Shown here piece by piece: positions 46,863 through 59,039 of a DNA stretch of 64,000 nucleotides. Origin of the DNA: Ochotona curzoniae. Lineage: Eukaryota; Chordata; Mammalia; Lagomorpha; Ochotonidae. Both the position numbers and the translations under genes were made by a program. The stretch lies in the NCBI RefSeq assembly GCF_017591425.1, contig NW_024465885.1, positions 31,194,501 through 31,258,500 on the forward strand. The letters run 5' to 3'. The notes under the pieces are model-generated. The model saw only the letters and a list, made by a program, of their open reading frames with translations. It made no database searches and was not told the DNA's origin. Numbering within the stretch: the stretch's first letter is position 1; each line of letters starts with the position of its first letter.

Positions 46863-47172
46863 TTACAGATTTGTTTATTTTACTTGGAAAGGCAGATTTA
46901 CAGAGAGAATGAGACCAAAAAAATAGATCATTCATCCACTGGTTCACTCCCCAAAATGGCAGCATTGGCCGGATCTGAGCTGGTCTGAAGCCTGGAGCAT
47001 GGAACTTGATCCAGATCTCTCACGCAGGTGCAGGGTCCCAAGGTTAGGTTCATCCACAGCTGGTTTCCCAAGCAGGGAACTAGATGGCAAGTGGAGCAGC
47101 CAGGACACAAACCTATATGGGATGCCAACGCTCAAAAGTGAAAAATTAGTTTGTTGAACCACTGTGTTGACC
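46863..47172 (-). repeat. C-type SINE
   Basis: CAGATTTGTTTATTTTACTT, CACTGGTTCACTCCCC, AACCACTGTGTTGACCC. Confidence 0.85.
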
Positions 47173-47846
47173 CTTCCTTCTAGCTTCCATTTCTTGTTAC
47201 TGTGAGACCAGGACTAGCTATGTAATTTGTAATGTTCTGACAAAAATGAAAATGGTGGTAGGAGGATTTGTTCAAACATTAACAACTTCAACACGGTGAC
47301 TGCAGAACATGGAACTATAGTGTAGATCTGTGTGTGCCTGCATAGTTATGCATTGTTGAAGCTGGGCAGTTATCTTCATTCTTGCAAAATGGGCTCAGGA
47401 TGTACTCTAATTCTGAGCAGGAAAATTAGACAGGTGAATGTAAAAGGTGTGTATTGAGCCTGTTCCTTTTTGTTAGGATTAAAATAACTTTCCCAGAAAC
47501 ACTAACCAATAAATGTCCATTTATATTTCATTAGCCAGAAATGAATCATATGTCAACTCCTAGCTACAAGGTATCTGGGGAAATACATTTTTGTAACTGA
47601 GCATTTTGCTGCTCCGAAAAAAAAAGAAAGAAATTTAGAAGGAAGGAGAGAGAAGCTATTGGGTGGGCAATCAGGAGACATGTTGTTATAACTAGCACTT
47701 TTGCTTTACTTATCTGATGCTATCCAACAATGCTCTTGCTTCTCAAATGTATTGGCTTAATAACAACATTTAATTTACTCACAGGTCCATTTTGCCAGGG
47801 ATCAGCAGGGTGGATTCTCTCTAGAGGCTGGAATCATCCACAACTT
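47173..47846. other. Stretch with no recognised feature
   Basis: Nothing identified. Confidence 0.35.
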
Positions 47847-48152
47847 TTATAAAAGGTTTATTTATTTATTTTAAAGGTACAGTTACACAGATTTAGAGAG
47901 CAGAGAGAAAGAAATCTTCCATCTTCTGCTCTTCTTCCCAAATGGCAGCATCTGCCAGGAGAATCCGGGATGCAGGAGCTTCATCTAGAACTCCACTTGA
48001 GGACAGGAGTCCAAATACTTGGACTGTTTGCTACTGCATTCCTAGGCATTTTGTCAGGATGCTGGATTGGAAATGAAGCATTCATGCCTATATGGGATAC
48101 TGGTGCTGCCGGAGATGGCTTAAATCACTACAGTACAGTACTGGCTCCAATC
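47847..48152 (-). repeat. C-type SINE, diverged
   Basis: AAGGTTTATTTATTTATTTT, CCATCTTCTGCTCTTCTTCC, ATCACTACAGTACAGTACTG. Confidence 0.75.
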
Positions 48153-50075
48153 CAAAGTCTCAACTACTCAATTATCTGTGAGTTTGTTTGGCTATTACCT
48201 GGCACCTCTACTCGGGTGATAGCTGGAATGGCTTCACAAGACTTTCCATATGGCTGTCCCACTCTGTCATGGAATGGTGGCTGACTTGCTTTTTATAATT
48301 CAGTATGGAAAGTCACATGGTAACACTACTGCTATTGTGTAGGTTAACTTCATTTAAGGGAAGGAGACCTAGACTCTCTCCTTTGGTAGTGGAGTGAAAA
48401 TATCATGGTATAAGAAGAAAGTATAGGATGGATCATATTGGTGCTGGCACATTTTGGGAGATATATTTTGCACATAATTTTTCACCTGTCCATATGTTAA
48501 AGTCTGAATACAATTGTTTTGTTTCTACCAACATCAGTTAATGCATCCTTTTCTCCTTTCTCTTTCTTCACAATATTCTTCTAGAAAGAAAAATCAGATC
48601 ATGCTGTTTGTCCATTTGAAATGTCACAATACTCATGTTTCCTGTGATAACTCAAATGCAAAAAATTATTTCTGCCATGGTTTATGAAGCCTGGTTTCTC
48701 TCCTCTACAATTTATATCATTTTTTCTGTCCTTCTCTTCTTGAGCTTTTGCTGCAGGACATGTTAGTTTTGTGATCATATCAGCTTTTGTTCTAATCTTT
48801 GTGCATGTTTTGTTTCTTATTAAGACATTCTTCCACCAATGCATTAAGAGGCCAGAACTTGATCCCTCTTTCCTCTTTAATGGCATTTAACTAGCTGACT
48901 ACCTAAAATGCTAAATATCAACATTAATTTTTGCTCAGTTATTGTTTATTTCCTCCTCTGAAGTGAAACTTATCTGCTAGTACTGTTAGTGTGCTGGATG
49001 TTTCATCAGTCTGATTTTAGGTACTACTACCATTCCAATTTCACTGGTAGGAACTAAAGTCCAAGGTTCATAAATAGTATAGTGAAGCTTAAAACCCAGG
49101 CAGTTGGACTTCAGAATGATAATCTCATTCACCATTCTCAAAATGATTTGGTGAAATAGGGAAAGGCTGCATTAAGTCTCTTCATGGAGGCAAGGTAATT
49201 TCAGCATGAATGATGCATACTGTTTTGTTAGATGATCATGGGACACAGGGTATTGCAAATGGTGGAAACAGTGTGATCAAAAGCAGAGTTAGGAAAGTAA
49301 GAGTACAATTTGGGAATGCTGAGTAATTGTGAAATAGGATGCAGAGGAGTTAAACTGGAAAGGCAGCTTGTATCATTCTGTAGGTAGCTGAAAGATGTCA
49401 ACATTTTTGTTGTTATTAAAACAAGATCATCTGTGGGCTTATAGTATGAAAAGTTAAAACTTCATAGAAGAAGAATAAGGATTCATCTCTTGGTTTTAAA
49501 CAAATCATGTATATACATAGATTTCCAATTTACATATTAACAACACTGGCAAGTAAATAATACCATGTGCATGGTTTTTGTGAGTTTAAATAAGATGATT
49601 TACCCAGAACTTTGTAAGTAGTAAAGCACAGGTATTTTGGGGTGGTCCTGAGAACAAGAAAATGTGGAAGTGAGCAGGATACCATAACATTTGGATAGAC
49701 AGAGATCCAAATAAAAAGTGTCCAATGTCTGAGAGAATAAGACAACAACATATGTCATATGACAAAGGTAAATGTAAGTGAATTCCTGTTTGTAAAGTTC
49801 ACAGAGGAGTACCTGGTCATAACTTTTAATATGAATTACATATATATGAATTATATAATATGGTCTACATTTCTCTATCTACCTACGTATATTTTTTAAG
49901 TAACAAGAATGCAAGAGACATTTAAAGATGGAGTTAGTCAAGATTAAGTTCTTCCTTGTGTGAAGATCTGTTGCAGAGAAAAACACATAACAGAAATTCT
50001 AAAGTTTGTTAAGATAGGAGCATTTTTATTTACAATGAACAGTTGAAGTTTTTGAGCAGATCATCAAGAATAGAG
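48153..50075. other. Stretch with a MIR-like remnant only
   Basis: A MIR-like remnant lies at about 49010-49130 (AAACCCAGGCAGTTGGACTT). No gene or other repeat recognised. Confidence 0.4.
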
Positions 50076-50081
50076 AGAAGT

Positions 50082-50344
50082 TGCTCCAGCCAGCAGAGCC
50101 ACTAATGTGGACACGAGAGGGTCTGGGGATGAAGCTCCATCAGCAGACCAGTGATGGTAGAAGTCTTTGCAAAGTCTCTCTTTATTGCCGCTTCACCTCT
50201 CCTTATATACTCTCCCCCCACATCCTCATTTAGCAGGATATTGGATACAGATAAGTCCAATTAGTTTAGGTGTTTTTAGCCACAAGTCCAGTTCTTGTTC
50301 CTACCCAGGCTAACGAGCACTATTCAACTCCTTAGCCCACAACA
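50082..50344 (-). mobile_element. Solo LTR, ERV2-like, 6-bp target-site duplication
   Basis: On the minus strand it starts TGTTGTGGGCTAAGGAG and ends GGCTGGAGCA, 263 bases with TG...CA termini. AGAAGT flanks it exactly (50076-50081 and 50345-50350). It has a TATA box, GTATATAAGG, at 50201-50210 and AATAAA at 50181-50186 on the minus strand, the close spacing typical of class II LTRs; 6-bp duplications also fit class II. No gag/pol remnant adjoins it. Confidence 0.85.
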
Positions 50345-50350
50345 AGAAGT

Positions 50351-51774
50351 TAAAATGGCCAAAGACAGGTCCTTGGAGCAATGCTTTTCAAGCTTTACAT
50401 GGGTACAGCTCACTTGAGCATGTTATTAAATGTAAATTCTGATTCACTTGACTAAATATGGGGCATGAGATCCTGAACTGAGGGTTACAGCACTATGTAA
50501 GATCTATAGTTATACTCAGTAGCAAGCACTCCAAACTGGATTACTGAGGTGTGGCTACAACATTGAGACTCAAAAGAATGTAAGACATAGAAAAGAAAAA
50601 AGCTGAGAGGGATGGAGATAGAGAGAAAAAGTCAAGGGGAAAGAGAGAAGAGAAAGAGAGAAAATTGGGAAAGCAATATAATGAAGAAAGAGAGAAAGTG
50701 AAAAAAAAAAGAGAGAGCTCTCTCTTTAGTGTAAGAGAGTGAATAATACAGTGAAGTGCCAGAATGTGTAAAAAGAGAATAGTTTAAATGGAAAATGATA
50801 AAAACTTGATCTACAGGTAGCAGGTAGAAACAGTGATCAGTGACTGTAATGTGGCTATCCAATTGAAACATTTAACAGAAGGAAAGCTGTATTGATGGGT
50901 GGTAGCTTAATTAGGTAATAATTAAGGGAAGGATTGGTTTTAGCATTGGAAAACCTGAGTTTTTAAGATGAAAAAGAAAAAGGGACAGGAAAGAAATGCC
51001 TGGAGAGAGAAGAGAGGTAAGCCGAATATTCACTAGCGTGCAAAAGGAGAGCTTAAATCCAGTGGCAGACAAAAATTACATTTGAAACAGATTTGATGAA
51101 CTACAGAGAAGATTTCAAATAGAAGAGAGACTTGGGAATAAATAATATCAAGTTGGAGTCCAGAGCAAAGGCAGGTGACTCAAGGAGTACAAAAAAGATC
51201 TGTGCAGGTTTCTTGATGACATGATTAAAAAAAAACAATAAGGTAAATAACATGGCCATACAAAATGAGCCCATGCCCAGGTTATACAGCATGAATGCAT
51301 AGTAATGCCAACTGGCACCGCTAAACAATGTTCTCAAGCAATGAAACAGCTTACAATAGAAAACATGTAAGTTTGTATGGGTTTTGGGAAATGAGCAGGT
51401 GGGTGGGGGCACATGAAGGTCATGATTATCACAATTTAGTATCTTTAAAAGTTACCTTAAAGTTAGGGAAAGACTCAAGGGAATCCAGAGAGCAGGATAA
51501 CTCACTGGGTCAAAGCCAACATATGCAGAGGGATAAGCACCACACAGAACCAACCAGGAGACCTGGGTTGCAGTACATCTTCCACTGTTTAGATGGCTGA
51601 TCTCTCTTGTTCCTTCATCTTTATAGCAAAGATGTTGAACTAAGTCAATCCACACGTTGGCTATATGTAAAATTGCCTGGGAATAGTCAAATAATCTTAA
51701 TCCCAGTCCCTATCTTATATTATTTAAACATGATTTGTCTCAGAAACTTAAGTTGGAGTAATGCCATTATGAGA
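50351..51774. other. Purine-rich stretch, no gene recognised
   Basis: 50585-50730 is strongly purine-biased on the plus strand (GAGA/GAAA units). The remainder shows nothing I can name. Confidence 0.4.
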
Positions 51775-51912
51775 TGGCCATCCTTGACTATTTTCCCAGG
51801 CCACAAGCAGGGAGCTGGGTGGCAAGTGGGGCCACCGGGACATGACCCAGTGCCCATATAGAATCCTGGGCATGCAAGGTTAGGACTTTAGCCACTAGGC
51901 TACCTCGCCACC
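51775..51912 (-). repeat. C-type SINE head half
   Basis: CCACAAGCAGGGAGCTGGGT, GCCCATATAGAATCCTGGGC, TTTAGCCACTAGGCTACC. Confidence 0.8.
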
Positions 51913-51924
51913 TCCCCCACCCCT

Positions 51925-52242
51925 TTAAGATTCATTTTATGTATTGGAAATTCAGCCTTACAGAGAGAGAAGGAAATGAGCAAGGTTTTCCAACAGTTGG
52001 TTCATTTCCATAACTGACTGCAATGTATGAGGTTGGGCTTGTCCAAACTCAGCAGCTAGGAATTTTTTTGGGTGTCCCATGTGATGCAGGGGCACAAGCT
52101 CTTGAGCGATCTCCTGCTGATTTTCAAGGCACATTAGCAGGGAGTAGATCAGAAATGGAGCAGTAGGGCTTGAACCAGTACCACTAAAGGTTGCCAGCAT
52201 TTTAGGTGGAAATTTAACTTGTTATGCCATAATGTTCACCCC
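51925..52242 (-). repeat. C-type SINE, diverged
   Basis: TTTAAGATTCATTTTATGTA tail, CAACAGTTGGTTCATTTCC, ACTTGTTATGCCATAATG. Confidence 0.75.
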
Positions 52243-52404
52243 ATACATCAATCTTAAAAGCATAAAGCAGCAGGTACTTCCCATTCAGAGCACTCGCCAC
52301 AGTGCAACTTTATCGTATGAAGTATTGTTTGATTTGATTGATGCTTATCTCACCCACACAACAGTAAGATCCTGGGCAGGGGAGGGTCTGCTTTCATTTC
52401 TAGC

Positions 52405-52650
52405 TGTTGTAGGGACGAGCACTTGGGCCATCCTCTGCTGCTTTTGGAAATGGAGCAACTGGATCGCAAATCAGCATCTGTATGGGAATTCCGGCACCAC
52501 AAGCAGCAGTTTAACTCACCCTGCCACGGTGTCGGCCCTTTAACCAGCATTGGAAGTGGAGTAGTCGGGGCATGCACTGGCATCCATAGGGCCGCAGGTA
52601 CTGAAAGGCAGAAGTTTAGTCTACTACGTCGTTGTGTCAGCCCCTTAACT
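52405..52650 (-). repeat. Two overlapping C-type SINE head fragments
   Basis: CACTTGGGCCATCCTCTGCT to CACGGTGTCGGCCC, then a second fragment, GGAAGTGGAGTAGTCGGGGC to CGTTGTGTCAGCCCC. Confidence 0.65.
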
Positions 52651-52659
52651 AGAATCCTT

Positions 52660-52990
52660 TTTTTTATATATAAGATTTATTTTTTGTTGGAAAGGCGGAT
52701 ATATACAGAGAGCAGAGAAAGAGAGGAAGATTTTCCATCTGTTGATTCACTCGCCAGGTGACCACAATGGCCGGTGCTGCGCTGAGCTGAAGCCAGGAGC
52801 TAGGAAACTCCTCCTGGTCTCCCTTGAGGGTGCAGGGTCCCAAGGCCTTGGGCTGTCCTCGATTGCTTTACCAGGCCACAAACAGGGAGCTGGATGGACA
52901 AGTAGAGCTGCTGGAATTAGAACCGGTACCCATATGGGATCCTGGTTCTTTCAAGGCAAGGATTTTAGCTGCTAGGCCACCGCGCCGGGC
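52660..52990 (-). repeat. Young pika-type C SINE, perfect long target-site duplication
   Basis: Full-length reverse copy ending CCACCGCGCCGGGCC. CCCCTTAACTAGAATC occurs perfectly on both sides (52647-52662 approximately, and 52990-53005), the clearest recent insertion in the window. Confidence 0.95.
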
Positions 52991-53039
52991 CCCCTTAACT
53001 AGAATCTTAACCATTAGGTTAAATCCCCCCCCACTCCCC

Positions 53040-53182
53040 GAGGTCTCTTTTATGAGGACATTACCCCATTCCGCTCTCAGATCTAATCACACCCAAAGGC
53101 TCTGCCTGGAAGTATCATCACACAGAGGATGAAGTTTCAACATGAGTTGGAGGCAGAGGGATACAATCATTCAGTCATTTGC
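53040..53182 (-). repeat. MaLR-type LTR fragment
   Basis: TTTTATGAGGACATTACCCC, CTAATCACACCCAAAGGC and GAAGTTTCAACATGAG in reverse MLT1 order. Confidence 0.6.
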
Positions 53183-53885
53183 AGTGAGTGATAAAATTCC
53201 TTTATGTGGGTGGCAGATACTACCTATAGTCAAAGTTCGTGGTAGCACAGAAGTAATTCTTTACTCTCTATCAGGGACATCGTACAAAGAATCTGTACAA
53301 TTAATGTCAGAATAAAAGAATACATGAGTGCTAGCCACTGCCAAGCTCAGCACTTGGAGATGGGCCACCAGCTGACGTTAATAAAGCCCCAGGACCTTAT
53401 TAGCCATTCATTCCTTTTACAGCTGCTGTCCTCAGATCCGAAGTGCAGGCTCCCTGGACATACCTCTTGATACTTATTCTTCCTCTTGCTCCATGTTTTC
53501 TTTCTCTGAGTCAGCTTCTTCCTGCTTCCCACTGCTGACCTCTCTTAAAACCCTCTCTACCGCTCTCTGGAAATCTCATTCCATTGTCTAACATCTTCTG
53601 TTTTCATAGAACTCGCTATTGTGTCTATGTCCTAATGGAAACTTGGCTTTTCCTTGACATTGTTAACTCTTGGGCAGTTTACTTTAAAGAAGCTGGCCTT
53701 TCTTCCTTTGTCTGTATCTCTGCCAGGAGGTGACTGTCACTGAGACCTTCATTGTCACCTGCAAATTTTCCTCTTTAATTATTTAAGAAGCTTAATTGTT
53801 TGAGTGTAAGACACCCAAGTTTAATACACTCTGCTTTTCTTCAGGACTTTAGCACATTGTACTTTATGAAAAAGAATATGAAATG
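53183..53885. other. Stretch with no recognised feature
   Basis: Pyrimidine-rich in part; nothing identified. Confidence 0.35.
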
Positions 53886-54180
53886 GGGATGAGCATTTGG
53901 CCCAGCAATGAAGACACTGCTTTGGCCACCTGCATCTCATGTGAGAGTGCTTGGATTTGAGTCCAGGTTCTGTTTCCAATTCTGGCTTCCAACTAAGTGA
54001 GACTCTGAGAATTACTAGGTGATGGTACAAGTATTTGAGTCCCTATCAAGTACATAGGAAATCTGAATTGAGTTACAGCTTCCTGACTTCAATCTGGCCC
54101 AGCCCTGACCGCTGGGGCTATTCAGGGAGTGAACTAGCAGATGGGTGATCTCCATCTGTATCTCTAGGACTCTCTTAAGT
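53886..54180 (+). repeat. Old C-type SINE
   Basis: GGGGATGAGCATTTGGCCCA, CTGCATCTCATGTGAGAG, GAACTAGCAGATGGGTGATC; tail lost. Confidence 0.7.
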
Positions 54181-55280
54181 AAGTTAAACAAAAGATGAAA
54201 TGAAAATGGTCTACCATTTCTGCCAGTCCTTCAGTGCCTCTCCGTGCACCCATTTCTGGATATCCTTCCTGAAGTATTATTTTGCAATTAAAATAATATG
54301 CACATAGGATTTCGAATATATATATATATATAGATCCATGGAATATATATATCCATGGAACTACGTTTTAAGTCATGAAATTCTCACACTAGTTTTACTG
54401 CATGCTGTTGGTCAGTGTTGTCATACAGAATAGGCTAATTTGAAGGGTAGAAGAATTTGATTTCACCTCTTAGTGGCGAAATGTATGCCACTTTACTGAA
54501 GAACATCTGGGATGGAAAATGCCATCTGCTACACATTAATACAAAATAGGCTGTAACTAAACCCATTTTTTTACTTTCTTATCCCAGCTCAGGGTAAATA
54601 CTGTCCCTTTACCTATTCATGGTTATACTCTTTAATGTAACAGTTGTTTTTAACACTACCTACCTCTCAAGGGCCTGATTTTATTGTCACATTTTGTATT
54701 CAGTCTTCTTCCACTGCTTGTTTCCTTATGAATATTTTCAAGTCTCCCTCATTAATTATAAATTTTTTTTGGCTCACCATCCTACTCTAAATAATTTTCT
54801 TTGTTCTCTTTCTTCCTAGAAACACTATTTTGAAAATAGGATCTGTACTTTTTTCTTTTTTTTTTGAATTCTTTAAGAAATTTATTAATACTTAGATCCT
54901 TAGCATCACAAAAAGTGAATGATAATTATTAAAATATAATTTTCATGTTAATGTGATATTAATGTTCATTTAAAAATTTAGTTCATAGATAAAACTTTGG
55001 AAGGTAATAATAATTCCCTTCTGTTTTCCCACTCACTTTTCAATTTACTGAGTACTGGGTGTGGGTTGCCATCCCTCCACCAGATTGAAACTATTGTTTT
55101 GGTCACTAAAGACTTCTCAATCACCTTACCCAATGTTTACTTTAAAGCCTTTATGTCAACCTTTTGTTAATATTTCAAGATATTGATTACTTGTACTTGA
55201 GACTACTAATTGGCTTTAGTGAATCTGGTGTTTTGACTTCTTGACACCATATAGATTGTTGTGTCTTTAAAAAAATGAAA
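54181..55280. other. AT-rich stretch with a short (AT)n tract
   Basis: (AT)n at 54318-54352, with ATCCATGGA occurring twice beside it. No gene. Confidence 0.4.
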
Positions 55281-55576
55281 GGGATTCACATCGTGGTGCA
55301 GTGGGTAACCCTGCTGCCTTTGAGCAGATACCCCATCTGAGTCCCAATTCGTGTCTTAGCTGTTCTACCTCTGATCTTGATCCCTGTTGGTGGCCTGGGA
55401 AAAACAGCAACAGATGGACCAAGTATTTGGTCTCTTGCCAACCATTTAGGAGATCCGGAGGGGCTCCTGACTGCTGTCTTCAAATTGGCCCACCTCTGGC
55501 CATTGCAGTCTTGACCCAAGTGAATCAGTGGATAGGAGGTCTGTTTCTCTTTGCCTTTCTCTCTCTGTGACTCTTT
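55281..55576 (+). repeat. C-type SINE, rabbit-like form
   Basis: GGGATTCACATCGTGGTGCA head to TCTCTCTGTGACTC; its last bases (CTGACTTTCAAAAATGAATA) resume at about 55915 after an inserted SINE. Confidence 0.85.
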
Positions 55577-55910
55577 CTTTTTTCTTTTTTTTTTTAAGAT
55601 TTATTTATTTTTTATTGCAAAGTCAGATATAGAGAGAGGAGGAGACAGAGAGGAAGATCTTCTGTTCGATGATTCAGTCACCAAGTGGCTGCAACGGCCA
55701 GTGCTGCTCCAATCCGAAGCCAGGATCCAGGAACTTTCCTCCAGGTGTCCCTTGCGGGTGCAGGGTCCCAAGACTTTGGTCCATCCTCAACTGCTTTGCC
55801 AGGCCACAAGCAGGGAGCTGGATGGGAAGTGGAGCTGCCGGGATTAGAACCGCTGTCCTTATGGGATCCTGATGCTAGGACTTCAGCCACTAGGCCACAG
55901 GGCCGGGCCC
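55577..55910 (-). repeat. Pika-type C SINE inserted in a SINE tail
   Basis: Full-length reverse copy, TTTTAAGATTTATTTATTTT to CCACAGGGCCGGGCCC; TGACT-containing sequence on both sides. Confidence 0.9.
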
Positions 55911-55947
55911 CGATTCTGACTTTCAAAAATGAATAAATACAATTTTT

Positions 55948-56277
55948 TTAAAAAAATAATTTGTTTATTTATATTGGAAAAGCAGATTAGATTTAGGGAG
56001 AAGGAGAGATAGAGAGAAAAATCTTCTATCTATGGTTCACTCCTCAGTGGGCCGCAATGGCCACAGCTGAACCTATCTGAAGTTAGGAGCCAGGAGCTTC
56101 TCCTGAGTCTCCCACTTAGATGCAAGGTCCCAAGGCTTTGGGCCATCCTCTGCTGCTTTCTCAAGCTTTAAGTTGAAGCTGAATGGGAAATGGAGCAATC
56201 TGGAGTCAAACTGGTACCCCCTGGGATGCTGGCACTTACAAGGTGAGGATTTAGCTGTTGATCCATTATGCTGGGAC
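55948..56277 (-). repeat. C-type SINE
   Basis: ATAATTTGTTTATTTATATT tail, GATGCAAGGTCCCAAGGC, CATTATGCTGGGACCA. Confidence 0.82.
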
Positions 56278-56486
56278 CACAACAGCTGGAGGACCAGTCT
56301 GAAGCCAGGAGCTAGGAATCGAGGTTTCCTAAGTGAGTCCAAGGGCCCAAGGGTCCATCTTATACTGCTTTCCCAGCACATTAACAAGGAACTAAGTCAG
56401 AAGTGAATCAGCTGGGACTGAAACTGGTGCACATATGTGATAATGGTGCTGGAGGCAAAGGTTTAACCTACATTGTGCTGGGCTAA
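56278..56486 (-). repeat. C-type SINE head half
   Basis: GTCTGAAGCCAGGAGCTAGG to CTACATTGTGCTGGGCTA; the 3' half is absent. Confidence 0.75.
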
Positions 56487-56519
56487 TACAAATATTTTGG
56501 AAAAATGAAAGTAAAGGCT

Positions 56520-56835
56520 AGAATGTTTATTTCCAATGGCTGCTATAACAAATTTCCAAAAGCTTAACTTAAAGCACCATAAATTTATTTTCTAATAATT
56601 TGGAAGTTAGAACACTAAAGTTAGCATCATAGGAAGGAAATTAAGGTGTTTGCATGACTGTGGAGTTTTCAGAGGTACTAAGAATGAATATCTTCATTGC
56701 CAATTCCTGTTACTGCTATCTGCCAGTGTTCCCTGGCTTGTGGACACATCACTCAAATCTTTAAAGCCAACTCTTCAATCTCTTTTCCATCTTCATATTG
56801 CTTTTTATATATGTATCAAATTTCTCAATGAGTTT
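56520..56835 (-). repeat. Old mammalian LTR-type repeat
   Basis: GGCTGCTATAACAAATTTCC, AAATTTATTTTCTAATAATT, CCCTGGCTTGTGGACACATC and CCATCTTCATATTGC in the order of a common ancient mammalian LTR-class repeat. Orientation is uncertain. Confidence 0.55.
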
Positions 56836-56839
56836 CTTG

Positions 56840-57150
56840 TTTAAAGATTTATATGTTTTGCTTGAAAGAGAGAGAGAATGAGAGAGACAAAAAGAGCCAT
56901 CTTCCACCTGCTAGTTTTTTCCCCAAATGGCCACAGCTAGAGCCAAATTGATCTGAATTCAGGAACCAGGAGCTTCTTCTGGGTCTCCCACATGAATCCA
57001 AGGGCCAAAGGCCTTGAGTTACCCTCTGCTGCTTTCCCAGGCTGTAAGCAAGGTGCTGGATTGAAAGTGGAATAACTGGTGTCCATACAGGATGCCAGCA
57101 CCGTAAGTGGACAGTTAGCTTGCTATGCCACCCCACCACCCCACCTCACA
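56840..57150 (-). repeat. C-type SINE, older
   Basis: TTTAAAGATTTATATGTTTT tail, CTTCCACCTGCTAG, GCTTGCTATGCCACCCC. Confidence 0.8.
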
Positions 57151-57154
57151 CCTT

Positions 57155-57240
57155 TTTTTTTTTTTTTGCATTAAGGTTATTGTGCATCCGAGAGAACATA
57201 TGATATCTGTCTTTTGGAACTGGCTTATTTCACTGGGCAT
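57155..57240 (+). repeat. L1M 3' fragment between SINEs
   Basis: GAGAACATATGATATCTGTC and GGCTTATTTCACTGGGCATA are L1 3' motifs. Confidence 0.55.
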
Positions 57241-57568
57241 AAAGAGTTATTTATTTATTTGAAAGGTAGAATTGTAGAGAGTGGGAGAAACAGAGAGGCA
57301 TCTTCTAGCCACTTGTTCAGACCTCAAATAGCTACAGTGACCTGGGGCTGGCCAGTCAGAAGTCAGAATACGGGAGCTTCTTCTCGGTCTCCTACTTAGT
57401 TGTAGAGACTCAAGCACTCTGGCCGTTTCCTGCTGTTGGTCCATTACCTGGCCCATTAACAGGGAGCTGGATCAGAAGTGGAGTAGGGGGGGACTTGAAC
57501 TGGTACCCACATGGGTTTGTAGCATTACAGGTCACAATTTAACCTATTACACCATGATGTTTGTCCCC
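57241..57568 (-). repeat. C-type SINE, older
   Basis: GAGTTATTTATTTATTTGAA tail, CATCTTCTAGCCACTTG, TATTACACCATGATGTTTG. Confidence 0.8.
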
Positions 57569-57587
57569 TCAGCCTGGGTCTCTCTTT

Positions 57588-57680
57588 AAAAAAATGTTTA
57601 TTTCCATCTACAGAAAAAGTAAAGTGACAGAGTGAGGGAGAGAACTTTCATCCTCTGGTTAATTTTCCAAGGCTGCAAGG
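57588..57680 (-). repeat. C-type SINE 3' fragment
   Basis: AAAATGTTTATTTCCATCTA, GAGGGAGAGAACTTTCATCC. Confidence 0.55.
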
Positions 57681-59039
57681 GAAGGAATTCAAAAAGAAAA
57701 AAAGTTAAAATTCGGTGAAGAAGGCGGAAGAGTATTAGATGAATGCTTGTAATATCTACAGATACATGCATACTTACATGATTATAATAGTTATACCTAC
57801 TTATAATAAGATATAGTCAAAACATCAGTATAAGTAGAAGCCAATATTGTTCACTGACAAAAATGATTTAATTCAAACTGCTAGTGGTAGCACAAATCAT
57901 CATTGCTGTCAGAATACTGTACGTTCAATGCTACTTAATGAATTATGGTAGATATGGAAAGACAACCAAAGTATGAAACAGTAGTACCTGATTATTTGAG
58001 AACTTTAAGTGGAATTAATTGAATTCATGAATTAATGAACTATGATCTTTAAAAGGACATGTATGCCGGCCTTGCACAATTGGAGCACAATTTTCCAGGA
58101 GACTCATTTGTGTGCTTTCTTATCATTTGCTTTTATAGCCAAGTAGTCATTCAGATATGCTGCTAAACCTGATTTGTATATAGTCTTTTTTTTTTTTTTT
58201 TTACTTTCTATCCAGAATGGTAAAATTTTAGAAAGTAGTCAGTTGCTAATATCAGTCACATTTTGAATTGTCATTAATTTGTCTTGTAGAGAAAGATTTT
58301 TACCGGTGAGCATGACAGACTGAGACTCAAAAAGAATAGTCAAAAATGTACCATAATTGCTCCTGAAGCAGAGGCTATTGATTTCTTCTCCATTATCTCA
58401 TCAAACAGAAAGTGAAGGGAGGAAAATACAAGTTCAAAGAGACCCACTATTCAGGTAACAGGCAGGAGCTTTGAGGGAAAAATTCTGCCTCATTAAAATC
58501 ATTTAAAGGAAGCAGCTTGTCTGTGTAGGAATCATCATTCTCAGTTTGAGTCCATCCTCTGGAGTTCTCACCTCTTCACCAGGGTTCATTCTGTGCAGTT
58601 TCTAAGAAGTGCTGCTTAGAGGGAGGGATTTATGTTAAGTTGGTTCAAGGGAGGTACATGATTGTGGAGCTTTTTAAATGGAGTACAAAAGACTGTCGAG
58701 TAATTAAATAGATTTCTTTTCCCTTAGACTCTTTCATGATTTTAAAAAACACTCTGCTGAGCATGTAAAATCAATTTCCATTACTGGTCTTGACCTTTGC
58801 AGCTTTATAAACATGTTTTTTTTCCCCCCTGGTTTTGGAATCTGTTTCTTAGTAGTGGAGGTCTAGAGGATGAGACAGGTTCTCTTAATAAATGTTATTT
58901 TTGCCGAGAAAAGTATTCTGTTCTCACATTCATTTAGCTCCTGTGCGTTATGAATTTACTTACACGCTTGCATATTACTACTTCTCTATGTATCGATCTC
59001 GTATATGTTGCATTGAGTGTGTGAATATGTTTATTGATT
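57681..59039. other. Repeat-poor stretch, no gene recognised
   Basis: Apart from a T-run near 58186, nothing identified. Its freedom from SINEs makes it one of the cleaner single-copy blocks of the intergenic part. Confidence 0.35.
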
